This document shows, in pieces, positions 1 to 9,315 of a DNA stretch of 64,000 nucleotides (position 1 is the first letter of the stretch; each line of letters starts with the position of its first letter). The position numbers and the translations under genes were made by a program. The notes under the pieces were generated by a model. The model ran no database searches. It saw only the letters and a list, made by a program, of their open reading frames with translations, and was not told where the DNA came from. The DNA comes from CAYVQZ01 sp964453435. Its GTDB lineage: Bacteria; Abyssobacteria; SURF-5. The stretch is from assembly GCA_964453435.1 (NCBI GenBank), contig CAYVQZ010000024.1:1-64000 (forward strand), in the 5' to 3' direction.

Positions 1-61
1 GGATTCCGGCTCTGCGCAGAAATGACGATGGGGACGCAGGATTGACACGAGGGCGCGCGCA

Positions 62-1260
62 CTACGTCTTTTTTTGTCCGAGCACGGCGTAGACGGGGTC
101 TGACAGCTTGACCCGCGGATAGTACTGGTCGGTCACCGGTCGCGGCCAACCCCGCATGGAGATGGTCTCGAGGTTCTCGAAGGCGTCCGATTGCCGAAAA
201 TATTCGAGCGCCAGCCCCATCCTCTCGAATTCGCTCAGTTCGGTCCAGATATTAATGACTTTCGGTGGGAACCATCGGTTCGAGAACGTGTGAATAAGAA
301 GGCCGCCGGGTTTCAGGACTCTCGCGCAGTCTGAAAAAACCTCGAACGGCCTCGTCAGATACTCGACCGAAACCGTGCAGATTATCGCGTCGAACGACTC
401 GCTCTCGAACGGCATGACGGGGTTCGAGTTCAGGTCGTGAATACGATGGCCGGTCAATTGCGGATTCGCCGCCAGCTCCTCCCGGTTCAATCCCAATCCC
501 ACGAGAGCTTCGAGTTCCACCGATTGCGGCACGTGTGACCTCCAACTGCTCATGAGGTCCAAAACACGCATGCCGGGCTTCAACGCGTGCCCATAGATGG
601 CGGCGATGTTTTTTAATGCCTGAGCTCGGTGTGGGTTACCATGCGAGGTTTTTCGTAGAATCTTAAGTCGTCGCTCTGGTCGGGCCGCGCGAAGGGGGCG
701 CCGGAAAAGAAGTCGGTCGGTTTTCCGTGCCACCTCGCTTGCATACCGGGGCCGTTCGTTATAATCTCCATCCAATCGCTTATCTGTCCGCCGATCTCGC
801 TTTTCTTTTTTCTGTAATTGTGCAGCGTGATGTCCAGGTTGAAATCAAAGTCGGCGAGCGGGTGGTTCAGGTCGGCCGTGATGCGCGACGGCTCCAAACC
901 GATGCACCGAAAAGGTTGGATGCCGCCTTGGCCGGCCCCTTTCAGGAATGCCCTCGGATAAAATCGGCCAAATCGAGGCTCGACCGGACTGCCGTCGGGA
1001 TACCTGCCGCAAAACTGTTGGCGGCTGACTGTCATTTTCTTTTTTTCGTCATGTTGAAGTGCGTCCTTGCCGGAAAACGCGCGGGTGACAGTTTCCCCGA
1101 TTTCCAAGTCCGACACCAGACCGGTGACCTCGGCGGGAAGGATATCTCGCCAGAAGTTCACTTTTTGCGCAAAGAATATGTCTTGATGGCGTACGAAATC
1201 GCTTTTCCATTGAACGGCAAATTCCAACGTGGCCAGAACATTCTTTTCTATAGCAATCAT
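62..1260 (-). pseudogene. SAM-dependent methyltransferase, split by a frameshift
   Basis: Two overlapping minus-strand frames make one gene. The upstream frame (1260 down to 613) gives an N-terminal part ending in FYEKPRMVTHTELRH. The downstream frame (continuing to 62) takes over at AQALKNIAAIYG and carries a class I methyltransferase core: LKPGMRVLDLMSSW (SAM-binding loop), then FDAIICTVSVEYL and LKPGGLLIHTFSNRW. The junction lies near 625-640. The full span is 1199 nt, one short of 400 codons, as expected for a single lost base. The start at 1260 has a purine-rich ribosome site (CAGAGGAAA). The substrate is unknown. Whether this is true decay or an assembly or sequencing error cannot be decided from the sequence, but the adjoining region is clearly decayed. 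Confidence 0.75.
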
Positions 1261-1329
1261 TTTCCTCTGTTCCTCTTTCGTTGACGATTATGGTTCGACT
1301 GCCGGGACGACATCCGGACGAATCACATC

Positions 1330-1500
1330 GGAGTCATGAGTGTGTCCCACGATTCATGGTGGAGGTTGCTCGCTTCTGGGACGGTGAGTGTGTCCGATAA
1401 TTCGACTGGGTGGTCTTCTGCGCAGGGGACAGTCCCCTTCGCGGGCAATTTATCGGACAGTTTCACAGCCCCTGCGCTTGGTAATCGTGAGACAGTCTCT
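1330..1500. repeat. cluster of GGACAGTCC-type short repeats and hairpins
   Basis: This gene-free patch (1261-1605) has a direct repeat, TGAGTGTGTCC at 1337-1347 and 1385-1395, each followed by ATTC-like sequence. It also has a perfect 13-base palindrome GGGGACAGTCCCC at 1425-1437, the motif TTATCGGACAGTTTCAC near 1450, and CGTGAGACAGTCTC at 1486-1499. Close variants recur near 1.94 kb and 48.1-48.3 kb. No convincing reading frame lies here. I read it as a build-up of a REP-like intergenic repeat family. Confidence 0.6.
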
Positions 1501-1605
1501 CGTTCCTCTTTGAGTATGAACGCGCGGACCGAAAGAAGCAAAGCCGGGACCGAATGTTTCAAGGTTCTTGAAATCAGAGAGGACCTGAATTAATATAGGG
1601 CCTTG

Positions 1606-2233
1606 AAGCGAGCTTCGCAGTATGCGGAATCGATTCGCATTCCGTTCATCGTGCGATACCCGGAGGCAATCAAGGACCCCGGCAGATGCGCCGACCAGAT
1701 GGTCTTGAATATCGACCTTGCTCCATCGTTGCTTGAAGCCGCGGGCGCGCGCGTCCCCTCGAACATCGAGGGCCGGAGCTTCCTCCCGATTCTCCGGTCG
1801 GCCTCGACATCGGGCAGAACAGCATGGCGCTATGAATATTTCAAGGATTTCCCATATAATGTGCCGCAGAGCGACGCCGTTCGTACGAGGACTCATATAT
1901 ACGCAACGCGGCATAGACGCAACCAAACTTGACTTTAGGGACAGTCCCGATTCTACGACACTTCGTGTCCGTAAATCAGGGACAGTCCCTTTCGCCCCGT
2001 ATCACATTGCCACCGTTAACATTATGAGAGTCGCGGCATGAAAATCCCGACGGAAATTCACAATTCTGATAGACAGTGGTATAGAGTGGGCTGGCAGGCG
2101 GTCGCCCGAACTCTACGACATCGCCAACGATTCCAAGCAGACGCATAATCTCATCGGCACGCCCGAGGGCGACCGCCTGGCGCCGGACCTCAAAGAGATG
2201 CTTGAACGGCTGAAAGCGGGAGAAGAGTTGTAG
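1606..2233 (+). pseudogene. truncated sulfatase copy, interrupted by an insert
   Basis: The reading frame from about 1624 (ESIRIPFIVRYPEAIKDPGR) matches the C-terminal third of the intact sulfatase that starts at 2301, at an offset of about 1694 bases. Over roughly 90 bases near 1631 the two DNA copies differ at only a few positions. The match runs through THIY near 1900 and then stops. It resumes near 2100 with SPELYDIANDSKQTHNLIGT and ends in LKAGEEL at a TAG (2231-2233). The roughly 195 bases between carry the hairpin element at 1938-1989. The N-terminal two thirds, with the active-site Cys, is missing. This is a partial tandem duplicate that has been broken, not a working enzyme. Confidence 0.85.
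1938..1989. repeat. paired GGGACAGTCCC element inserted in a sulfatase relic
   Basis: Two identical palindromes GGGACAGTCCC lie at 1938-1948 and 1979-1989. Between them is an inner hairpin GACAC-TTC-GTGTC (1957-1969) with further imperfect pairing of the flanks. The unit sits where the sulfatase relic loses homology, so it or a slightly larger carrier sequence was inserted there. No transposase is present. This resembles REP/BIME-like hairpin elements that are mobilised in trans. Confidence 0.65.
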
Positions 2234-2300
2234 AGCATGCCCGGATGGATTCGGAGGAAATGTCGGGAAACGGACAAACGGAAAGGGCACAGGTGAGCGC

Positions 2301-3749
2301 GTGAGACCGAAAACAGCGGGAACAACCGGCAGAGGGCCCGGTAAAAAAGACCCCCTCTGCAGGGGAAATTTTCTGAAGAAATCCCTGACTCGCAGGGATG
2401 TCCTGAAGGTTTTGGGAGTATCGTCCGCAGCGGGTCTGGCAAGTCTTGCGCTGGGAGATTTTGCCCGCGGCGAATCAGAAGCCGTGAAAAGGCCAAATAT
2501 AGTCTTTATCCTCAGCGACGACCACCGTTGGGATTACATGAGCTGCGTGGGGCATCCGTTCATAAAAACGGAGCAGATGGACCGCCTTGCCGCCGAGGGT
2601 GTGCTTTTCAATAACGCCTTCGTGACCACCTCGCTTTGCAGCCCGAGCAGGGCAAGTTTTCTGACGGGCCAGTACGCGCATACCCACGGCGTCAAGAACA
2701 ATCTTACGGTCTGGAAAGAGGAGAACGTCACTTTTCTGGAATTATTCAAGCGGGCAGGCTACGACACGGCCTTCATCGGCAAGTGGCACATGCCCGGGCG
2801 CCTGCCGAAACTCCGCGGCGTCGACCAGTTCATCACGTTCACGGTCCAGGCGGGGCAGGGGAGGTACTTCAATTGCCCGCTCATCATTGACGGCGTGGAG
2901 ACGCCTTCGCGCAAGCCCTATATCACGGAAGAGCTGACCGACTACGCGCTTGAGTTTTTGGGAAAAGAGCGCGATAATCCGTTCTGCCTTTATCTTTCGC
3001 ATAAGGCTGTCCACCATCAGTTCTTACCTCCGCCGGAGCTGAAACACCTGTACGACGATGTCGAATTGCCGATGCCCGACGAGGCGGATTCATGGATTAC
3101 GATGACAAAGGGAAACATGTTTACCGGGCTGTTCGGGCCGCTCGAGCGCCATTGGGAGAACTACTGTGAAGCTCTCGTGGCGATGGACCAGCAGATAGGG
3201 CGGGTGCTCGATAAGCTCGAAGAGATGGGCGTCGCCGAGAACACCATAGTCGTATATGCGGGCGATAATGGTTACTTCTGGGGCGAACACAGGCTCGTTG
3301 ACAAACGCTGGCCGTACGAGGAATCGATTCGGATTCCGTTCATCGTGCGATACCCGGAGGCAATCAAGGACCCCGGCAGACGCGCCGACCAGATGGTCTT
3401 GAATATCGACCTCGCTCCTTCGCTCCTCGATATGGCGGGCGTGCCGATACCGGAAAACATGGAAGGGGACAGCTTTCTCCCGATTCTGGAGTCAGCTTCG
3501 ACGCCGGGAAGAAAAGCGTGGCTGTACGAGTACTTCAAAGAGGTCCCCTACAACGTTCCTGAGCATTTCGCGGTCAGAACCGACACGCATATCTATGTGG
3601 AGTATCAAGGGAAAGCGCGGGCGCAGCTCTTCGATATAGTTCACGACCCGAGGGAAATGAACAACTTGATTGACACACCGGAGGGCAACAGATTGCAGCC
3701 CGAGCTCAAGCGAATGCTGGAAGACTTGAAAGCGGGTGGAAAGCTCTGA
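2301..3749 (+). CDS. Tat-exported type I sulfatase (formylglycine type)
   Basis: Arylsulfatase-family hydrolase of 482 residues, removing sulfate esters, probably from a carbohydrate, outside the cytoplasm. A twin-arginine signal (TRRDVLKVLG, about residues 30-39) precedes a hydrophobic stretch. NIVFILSDDH gives the metal-binding Asp pair (73-74). CSPSR at 113-117 is the formylglycine motif, in which Cys is oxidised after translation. IGKWHMPG and AGDNGYFWGEHRL are further active-site segments. The GTG start at 2301 is the furthest upstream; a later non-ATG start just before the Tat motif is possible. The Cys-type motif can be matured by the anaerobic radical-SAM enzyme encoded at 5994. A broken partial copy lies upstream. 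The true substrate cannot be read from the sequence. Confidence 0.93.
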   Translation: MRPKTAGTTGRGPGKKDPLCRGNFLKKSLTRRDVLKVLGVSSAAGLASLALGDFARGESEAVKRPNIVFILSDDHRWDYMSCVGHPFIKTEQMDRLAAEGVLFNNAFVTTSLCSPSRASFLTGQYAHTHGVKNNLTVWKEENVTFLELFKRAGYDTAFIGKWHMPGRLPKLRGVDQFITFTVQAGQGRYFNCPLIIDGVETPSRKPYITEELTDYALEFLGKERDNPFCLYLSHKAVHHQFLPPPELKHLYDDVELPMPDEADSWITMTKGNMFTGLFGPLERHWENYCEALVAMDQQIGRVLDKLEEMGVAENTIVVYAGDNGYFWGEHRLVDKRWPYEESIRIPFIVRYPEAIKDPGRRADQMVLNIDLAPSLLDMAGVPIPENMEGDSFLPILESASTPGRKAWLYEYFKEVPYNVPEHFAVRTDTHIYVEYQGKARAQLFDIVHDPREMNNLIDTPEGNRLQPELKRMLEDLKAGGKL

Positions 3750-3808
3750 TTTGGAATAGACACGACCGTGAGAGCCGATAGCGAAAAGTGAGTAGGAGAT
3801 ACGATACG

Positions 3809-4369
3809 ATGGACAAACAAAGCTTTGCGAAGAGATTCGTTTTTCCGACAGGAATCGTATTTTTCACGTGGCTCCTGACAACCGTCATTTATTACAATTC
3901 CTGGAAAATCGGCAATGACACGTTGCAGCAATTCGTTGCGGATATCTCGGCCGTACTTCTGTTTGCCAGCATTGGGTTCGGTCCGCTCCTGATTTATCCG
4001 CTCGCCTATTTTCGGGGCGCCGGCCTCGCGGAGAGGATAATCGCTTGCCTCGTCACGCCGGTGGCCTGGGATATCAAGGAGATTGTCAGGGTCACCGAGT
4101 ACTTCTCCGTTGGCGAGAGCATTTTTTACGGGTTCAACCAGGTCTTCATGCTCGCGATGTTCGGAGCGTTTGCGCAAATGGGACTGTGCGAGATGATATG
4201 CCGGTGGAGACTGAACAAGCGAGGCGAGGAACCATTGAGGGTAGTTACACCGGTTCCCGTGGTCTCCATCCTTGTCGGCCTGGTTGCCTTTTATGTCATC
4301 CTGCTTTGGGGTGTCGGCGTTCACTTCTTTTACGCATATATGGAGGTCTACAAGGCGCTGTTTCACTAG
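3809..4369 (+). CDS. small integral membrane protein, unknown function
   Basis: A protein of 186 residues with about four hydrophobic helices: VFFTWLLTTVIYY, ISAVLLFASIGFGPLLIY, a central MFGAFAQMGL segment, and VVSILVGLVAFYVILL near the C-terminus. I chose the ATG at 3809 because AGGAG lies about 11 bases upstream at 3793-3797; a GTG at 3788 is in frame. It sits between the two sulfatase genes on the same strand and is probably co-transcribed with them. I recognise no family. Confidence 0.75.
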   Translation: MDKQSFAKRFVFPTGIVFFTWLLTTVIYYNSWKIGNDTLQQFVADISAVLLFASIGFGPLLIYPLAYFRGAGLAERIIACLVTPVAWDIKEIVRVTEYFSVGESIFYGFNQVFMLAMFGAFAQMGLCEMICRWRLNKRGEEPLRVVTPVPVVSILVGLVAFYVILLWGVGVHFFYAYMEVYKALFH

Positions 4370-4425
4370 AGTTGCGGACGCGGTGACCAGCGCTGACAAC
4401 CTGTCTTGCGAGTGGAGGTGGTTGC

Positions 4426-5862
4426 ATGAATCGGCGCGAGTTCATAAAGGTGGTTCCGGGAGCGACGGCAGCGTCGCTTTTCAGCCTGCACGCGGTAGCA
4501 TGCGATAAAAGGAAGGCCCCGGCGAGCGCCGACGAACCGAACATTGTCCTTTTTGTTGCCGACGACCTTGGATGGAAAGACCTTGGATGTTATGGAAACG
4601 CTGACATATCCACTCCGAACATTGATCGTCTGGCCGCTCAGGGGATTCGGTTCACTAACGCCTTTGTTGTGGCATCGAGTTGTTCACCGAGCCGCGCCAG
4701 CCTTATCACCGGCCAGTACCCGCACACGAACGGAGTGGTCGGCCTCACTCATGTGCGCAAACGGTTGATGCTCTCTCCCTTCAAGATGACGGTTGCCGAA
4801 TTACTCCGGGAACATAACTATGTCACCGCCATCGAGGGAAAGTGGCATGTCGCGCCTTACTTCCCCACCGGGTGGTACGGATACGAAAAACGCTTAAGCG
4901 GAATGATGCCGGAGGATTTCTGGATTCGCTCATCGGATAAGGCCGTTCGGTTCGTCGAGGAAAACAGGGGTCGGCGCTTCTACCTGGAACTCAACTATAT
5001 GGACACTCACCGGGACGATTACGGCGAATTCCATTTCGTGGATGAATTCCCTGTCGACCCGGAGTCAATCACCGCGCCCGAATATTACGCGCTGCCGGAT
5101 TGGCCGGAAATCAGATTGGAGGTCGCCAAATATTACAGCAACGCGGCGAAAATGGACATGATGATCGGGCGGGTTCTCGATAAACTGGACGAGGCCGGAC
5201 TCGCCGAGAACACGCTCGTGTGTTTCGTGAGCGACAACGGCTCCCCGTTTCCGGGAAACAAGATGACCCTGTATGACCGCGGCATCGGCGTGCCACTAAT
5301 TCTCCGATGGCCGGGGAAGATTCCGGCAGGCGGCGTCAATGATAGTTTGGTCAGTTCGGTCGATATCATGCCGACTCTCCTCGATGCGGCACGCTGTTAT
5401 ATACCGAGGGACGTGCAGGGGAAGTCGCTCGTGCTGCATGCGCAGGGCAAGAGCCGCGCGCCGTTGCGGGACGCAGTCTTCGCCGAGATGACGTACCACG
5501 TAAATTATCTGCCGATGCGGGCCGCGCGGACAACCAGGTGGAAGTACATAAGGAACTATTCCGACAACGCCATCGGACTGGACCAATGCGCCCACATGGA
5601 ATGGGCGCAGAAACTCTGCGAGCTTCCAAATCAACCGTGGACAAGGCCGCGCGTTCCGGAGGAGTTGTTTGACCTCGAGGCGGACCCGCACGAACAGCGC
5701 AACCTGGTCGGCGACACCCGGTTTACGAAAGAATTGAACGATATGAGGTCTCTTCTGGACCAACACATGCGCGAGACCCGGGACCCCTACCTCGGGAGGG
5801 AACTCGAGAAGAACTATCGAGAAAAGGACTTCACGTGGCCGCCGGGCAAGCGCTATGGTTGA
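4426..5862 (+). CDS. Tat-exported type I sulfatase (second copy)
   Basis: Sulfatase of 478 residues. The N-terminus NRREFIK is a twin-arginine motif, followed by a hydrophobic stretch ending in AVAC (Cys 26), so the protein may be a Tat-exported lipoprotein. NIVLFVADDLGWKDLGC supplies the metal Asp pair and CSPSR (86-90) the formylglycine site. VSDNGSPFPGNK is the later metal-binding segment. It is only distantly related to the sulfatase at 2301, so the two probably act on different ester positions or linkages. The ATG follows GAGGTGGTTGC, a fair ribosome site. A radical-SAM maturase gene follows at 5994. Confidence 0.93.
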   Translation: MNRREFIKVVPGATAASLFSLHAVACDKRKAPASADEPNIVLFVADDLGWKDLGCYGNADISTPNIDRLAAQGIRFTNAFVVASSCSPSRASLITGQYPHTNGVVGLTHVRKRLMLSPFKMTVAELLREHNYVTAIEGKWHVAPYFPTGWYGYEKRLSGMMPEDFWIRSSDKAVRFVEENRGRRFYLELNYMDTHRDDYGEFHFVDEFPVDPESITAPEYYALPDWPEIRLEVAKYYSNAAKMDMMIGRVLDKLDEAGLAENTLVCFVSDNGSPFPGNKMTLYDRGIGVPLILRWPGKIPAGGVNDSLVSSVDIMPTLLDAARCYIPRDVQGKSLVLHAQGKSRAPLRDAVFAEMTYHVNYLPMRAARTTRWKYIRNYSDNAIGLDQCAHMEWAQKLCELPNQPWTRPRVPEELFDLEADPHEQRNLVGDTRFTKELNDMRSLLDQHMRETRDPYLGRELEKNYREKDFTWPPGKRYG

Positions 5863-5993
5863 CCCGTGAAAATCGAATTCAACGAGCCGTCCGAGCACAC
5901 CCTTCTTTGCGCCGTTCCCGCCTTTACGCTAAGATAAAGCGGTGACGATGATGAGCCTATACCACAATTTTCGGTCTCTGAGTTCATGGTAAT

Positions 5994-7211
5994 ATGATCA
6001 AGCCTCACACGTTCTCCCTTCTGATAAAGCCCTCTTCCTATCGGTGCAATATCGGCTGCGATTATTGTTTCTACAAGCGGGTCGAAAGCGTCTATCCCGA
6101 AAGAACGCCGTTTATGACCCCGGAGGTCGCCGCCACGGTGATTCGCAAGAGCCTCCGGCTTGGCTGTCCGGAGAATACTTTTTGTTGGCAGGGCGGCGAG
6201 CCCACGTTGTTAGGACTCGATTTCTACCGACAGGCGGTTCGGGCCCAGATGGAGTTTGCGACTCGCGGCCAGATAATCGGCAACTCCCTGCAAACGAACG
6301 GAATTTTGCTCGACGACAAATGGGCGGAATTCCTGTTTCAGAACCGATTCCTCGTTGGCCTGAGTCTCGACGGCCCCGAAGATATTCACAACCGTTATCG
6401 AAAATACCGGTCTGGGGAGGGCACCTTCGCGGAGGTGATGAGGGCCGCCGAACTCCTGAAGAAATACCGGGTCGAATTCAATATTCTCTGCCTGCTCACC
6501 GACGTTAACGTGAAGGAACCCGAACAGGTGTATCGGTTCTTTCGGAATTACGATTTCAACCATCTCCAATTCGTTCCGTGTTACGAAAGAGATGCGCTGT
6601 CCGGCCGAATAATGCCTTTCTCCATCACGGAACAGGAACTGGGAGAATTTCACTGCGGGCTGTTTGACCTGTGGTTAAAGGATGGGTTTCCGGATGTTTC
6701 CGTCCGCATATTCGACGATATCCTCATTTACCTGATTGATGGTGTTCATGTCTCATGTAACTGGAGTGACCGGTGTGATTCGTACCTGCTGGTGGAGCAC
6801 AACGGCGACGTGTATCCCTGCGATTTCTTCGTGTATCCCGAATGGAAACTCGGAAACGTCGTTGAAGATTCCTGCGAGAAGATAATGAACTGTAGCGCGC
6901 GGCGGAAGTTTGCCGAGATGAAAGGGGCGGTTCCCGGCGATTGTGTCGATTGCAAGTGGCTTTCGTTCTGCCGCGGCGACTGTACCAAGTTCAGGCTCGA
7001 TGAAGCCGGCGGCTACCGGAATCGGAGCGCTTATTGTAATGCGAGGAAGATGCTGCTTGAACACATCGAACCGCATCTCGAGCCCATCAGGGAGAAGGTA
7101 ATGGAATTTCGCCGCCAGAGGGCGGTTCGGATTCACCACTCCGGAGTCGGCCGTAACGACCCGTGCCCTTGCGGTAGCGGCCTGAAATACAAGAAATGCT
7201 GCGGCCGCTGA
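5994..7211 (+). CDS. anaerobic sulfatase-maturating enzyme, radical SAM/SPASM
   Basis: Radical-SAM enzyme of 405 residues that oxidises the active-site Cys of sulfatases to formylglycine without oxygen, in the cytoplasm before Tat export. The radical-SAM motif is CNIGCDYC (Cys 18, 22, 25), followed by the family signature CWQGGEPTL and SLDGPEDIHNRYR. A SPASM domain holds two auxiliary 4Fe-4S clusters (CDSYLLVEHNGDVYPCDFF, then CVDCKWLSFCRGDC). The last 20 residues form a SEC-C zinc knuckle (NDPCPCGSGLKYKKCCGR), an extra tail compared with many anSMEs. Its position directly after two Cys-type sulfatases supports the substrate assignment. Confidence 0.93.
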   Translation: MIKPHTFSLLIKPSSYRCNIGCDYCFYKRVESVYPERTPFMTPEVAATVIRKSLRLGCPENTFCWQGGEPTLLGLDFYRQAVRAQMEFATRGQIIGNSLQTNGILLDDKWAEFLFQNRFLVGLSLDGPEDIHNRYRKYRSGEGTFAEVMRAAELLKKYRVEFNILCLLTDVNVKEPEQVYRFFRNYDFNHLQFVPCYERDALSGRIMPFSITEQELGEFHCGLFDLWLKDGFPDVSVRIFDDILIYLIDGVHVSCNWSDRCDSYLLVEHNGDVYPCDFFVYPEWKLGNVVEDSCEKIMNCSARRKFAEMKGAVPGDCVDCKWLSFCRGDCTKFRLDEAGGYRNRSAYCNARKMLLEHIEPHLEPIREKVMEFRRQRAVRIHHSGVGRNDPCPCGSGLKYKKCCGR

Positions 7212-7294
7212 CTTACGACCGGCTGGGATGGGGAACCACGAAGAATTTCGCTGTTCGCGGGCCAATTCGATTAAGAATCGAAGAAGGATTCGCT

Positions 7295-8659
7295 TCAGGA
7301 ATTTTCATGAAGCGATAGTTCAATCGCTGTTTCAACGGTGTGATATCCTTCACTCCTCGCTCCGATTTGAAGGAATTTCGAACGCGCTTCTCCGAACTTC
7401 AACATAGCCTCTTTCTTTTTCTCCTGGGCCGCATAGATGACTCCGATGGACGCCAGCTGATTCCCTATGCCGAGCGGAGAACCGACCCGTTTGTAAAGTT
7501 CGAGCGACTTTTGAACCGACTCGAGAGCGTCGTCCAGTTCCCCTTTTTTCTCGTATGCCAGTCCGATGGTCCCGAGCGCTTTGGCCTGGCCGACGAGGGA
7601 GCCGACACGTTGCGCCAGCTTTAAGGCCTGACGGCTTGCCTTCAAAGACCTTCTCTGCTTGCCGAGCTTGCAGCAAACAGCGCCGATATTGGAAACCGTT
7701 TGCAGTCGTCCCGGCAGGTTGTGAATTCTTTTGAAAATCCTGTGGGCCTTGCGATGCAAGCGCAGCGCTCTTTTAAAATTCCATTTACCGCTGTAAACGC
7801 AGCCCATGTTGTCAAGCGCTGCGGCCTGTCCCGCGAGACAACCTGCCTGCTTGAAAGAATCGAGCGCGTTCTCCCATGACTTCATTGCTTCATTCGTCCT
7901 TCCCTGCAACACATACACGCTGCCAATGTTGCCGAGGGCGCAGGCCTGTCCGATGTTATCACCGAGCGTTCCGCTAATGCTGTAGGCTTGTTTGAAGCAC
8001 GTCAACGCTTCAGTCAGATTGCCGCGCTCTTTTTGCGGGATCCCGCTGTTGTTGAGAATTGCCGCCTCGAAACGGTCATTCACTTCTCTCTGCGCGATGG
8101 GCAGGGCCATCTCAAAAGCGTCGGCAGCCCGCTGGAAGTACGAAGTGTAGCACAGGGAAACACCCTGGTTCATATACGCCGACATCGTGGAAATTTGGAA
8201 GGCCGATTTCTGATACTCTGCCGCTGCATCCTGGTACTTGTTCGCCGCGAAGAGTCCCTCGGCCGCTCTGAACGATTGGGTCGCCTGGCGTCGGGCCGCC
8301 GGACTTCCCTTCTTCGACCCTTTCTTCAGGTCCTCGATCGTCGCTTTTCGGAGAATGCCGCCATCGGGAGCAGGATGCGTCTCGAAACCGGGCGGACGCC
8401 AGAGAAGTTTTCTTCTGTAAGCAGAGCGAGCGATAAGGAAAAATATGATTGCCGCCAGAGCGAGGAAAGGCCAGGTTCTATTCAATTGCGGCGAAATTGA
8501 TGTGAGGAAATCCGTTCGGAACAGGTAGGCCATAAGCGTTTTGAGGCGAGGCGGCGTCAGGTTGCTCAGCTCAAATACAGCCATCGCTCCGCAGAAAAAA
8601 TACAAAATGGTTGACAAATACAGGAGGGCTTTGCAAAATTGTAACCGTAATCTTTTCAT
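7295..8659 (-). CDS. membrane-anchored TPR-repeat protein
   Basis: A protein of 454 residues. Two hydrophobic segments lie near the N-terminus (LYLSTILYFFCGAMAVF and WPFLALAAIIFFLIA), then a basic linker, then about seven to eight tetratricopeptide repeats with the A-L-G-N-I-G and A-L-D-N-M-G pattern typical of the Rapsyn/LGN subclass (for example NIGSVYVLQGRTNEAMKSWE). TPR arrays bind proteins or peptides; no enzymatic domain is present. The start has an upstream GGAAGG site. It is transcribed toward the sulfatase block and ends 83 bases from the end of the maturase gene. The partner is unknown. Confidence 0.85.
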   Translation of the reverse strand: MKRLRLQFCKALLYLSTILYFFCGAMAVFELSNLTPPRLKTLMAYLFRTDFLTSISPQLNRTWPFLALAAIIFFLIARSAYRRKLLWRPPGFETHPAPDGGILRKATIEDLKKGSKKGSPAARRQATQSFRAAEGLFAANKYQDAAAEYQKSAFQISTMSAYMNQGVSLCYTSYFQRAADAFEMALPIAQREVNDRFEAAILNNSGIPQKERGNLTEALTCFKQAYSISGTLGDNIGQACALGNIGSVYVLQGRTNEAMKSWENALDSFKQAGCLAGQAAALDNMGCVYSGKWNFKRALRLHRKAHRIFKRIHNLPGRLQTVSNIGAVCCKLGKQRRSLKASRQALKLAQRVGSLVGQAKALGTIGLAYEKKGELDDALESVQKSLELYKRVGSPLGIGNQLASIGVIYAAQEKKKEAMLKFGEARSKFLQIGARSEGYHTVETAIELSLHENS

Positions 8660-8949
8660 GTGCCTTCCGTTACGCCGAAAAAAACCGCTTCAAGTGGGCG
8701 TTTTAGCATAAATTGAGCAACCTTTGTGCCAACGGCAGGCGTACTCGGACATTCTGGGCGGCTGGTGGCGATATGTTCAGGCGACTCCGGGGACAGAGTC
8801 TCCATGCGGCGTTCTCATACACATTCGGCGAAATACGCAGTTAACTTGAAGACTAAACGTGAGGCTTTTCTTCACGACCTTATTTTCAGGAAACGTCACC
8901 TTCCGAAGTGTTTGGGAAAAGGAAGAGGGAGACCTTCCTGAGCACCTCC
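8660..8949. other. non-coding stretch with one GGACAG-type hairpin
   Basis: About 290 bases without a gene. It contains GGGGACAGAGTCTCC at 8789-8803, with GACTC/GAGTC arms at 8783-8800, a degenerate relative of the hairpin family at the left end. I see no other supported feature. Confidence 0.4.
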
Positions 8950-8994
8950 CTATTTCTGTGTGCGCCCGTGTTTATGGTTTTTCCACTTCGACAG

Positions 8995-9210
8995 AGGCTG
9001 ATTACACCAGTTCCATCGGTAATAGTTCAGATGTCCGTAATCGGCAGCGAGGTCCAGCCACTTCATCATTCCCGGTATCGCGGCGTCATAGCTCTTCCAG
9101 TTGGCAAACTGATATGGCTCCCACGCGTGGTAGACAATGACTTGGCCGGGTTGTAAACCGTCCTGCGAACGTGCGGCTGGGGTCAAGTTCACATTAATCT
9201 TGAAGTCGTC
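8995..9210 (-). pseudogene. C-terminal relic of a DMSO-reductase-family molybdoenzyme
   Basis: The minus-strand frame reads VNLTPAARSQDGLQPGQ, VIVYHAWEPYQF, then IPGMMKWLDLA and GHLNYYRWNW. I recognise this as the C-terminal end of the ethylbenzene-dehydrogenase-like branch of molybdopterin oxidoreductases, normally proteins of over 900 residues. Only about 72 codons remain. There is no cofactor domain, start or partner subunit nearby. Homology stops at about 9210, right beside the promoter of the ModE-like gene. It is a deletion relic of an enzyme probably once controlled from this locus. Confidence 0.7.
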
Positions 9211-9217
9211 AAGAAGA

Positions 9218-9255
9218 TTGACACCTGTCGTTATGCAAATTAGAATAACGACAGG
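9218..9255 (+). promoter_or_regulatory. sigma70-type promoter overlapped by a ModE-like operator
   Basis: TTGACA (9218-9223), 17 bases, TAGAAT (9241-9246) is close to the sigma70 consensus. A perfect inverted repeat with 11-base arms, CCTGTCGTTAT (9224-9234) and ATAACGACAGG (9245-9255), separated by 10 bases, fills the spacer and covers the -10 box. Its CGTTAT/ATAACG cores match the half-sites known for ModE. The placement would block RNA polymerase when occupied. The ModE-like gene starts 61 bases downstream. Confidence 0.75.
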
Positions 9256-9315
9256 CATGTGGCCGTTCACACATCGTGTCCGCACAAAAGGCGCGCGCCT
9301 CGGGAGCAGTCAAGC

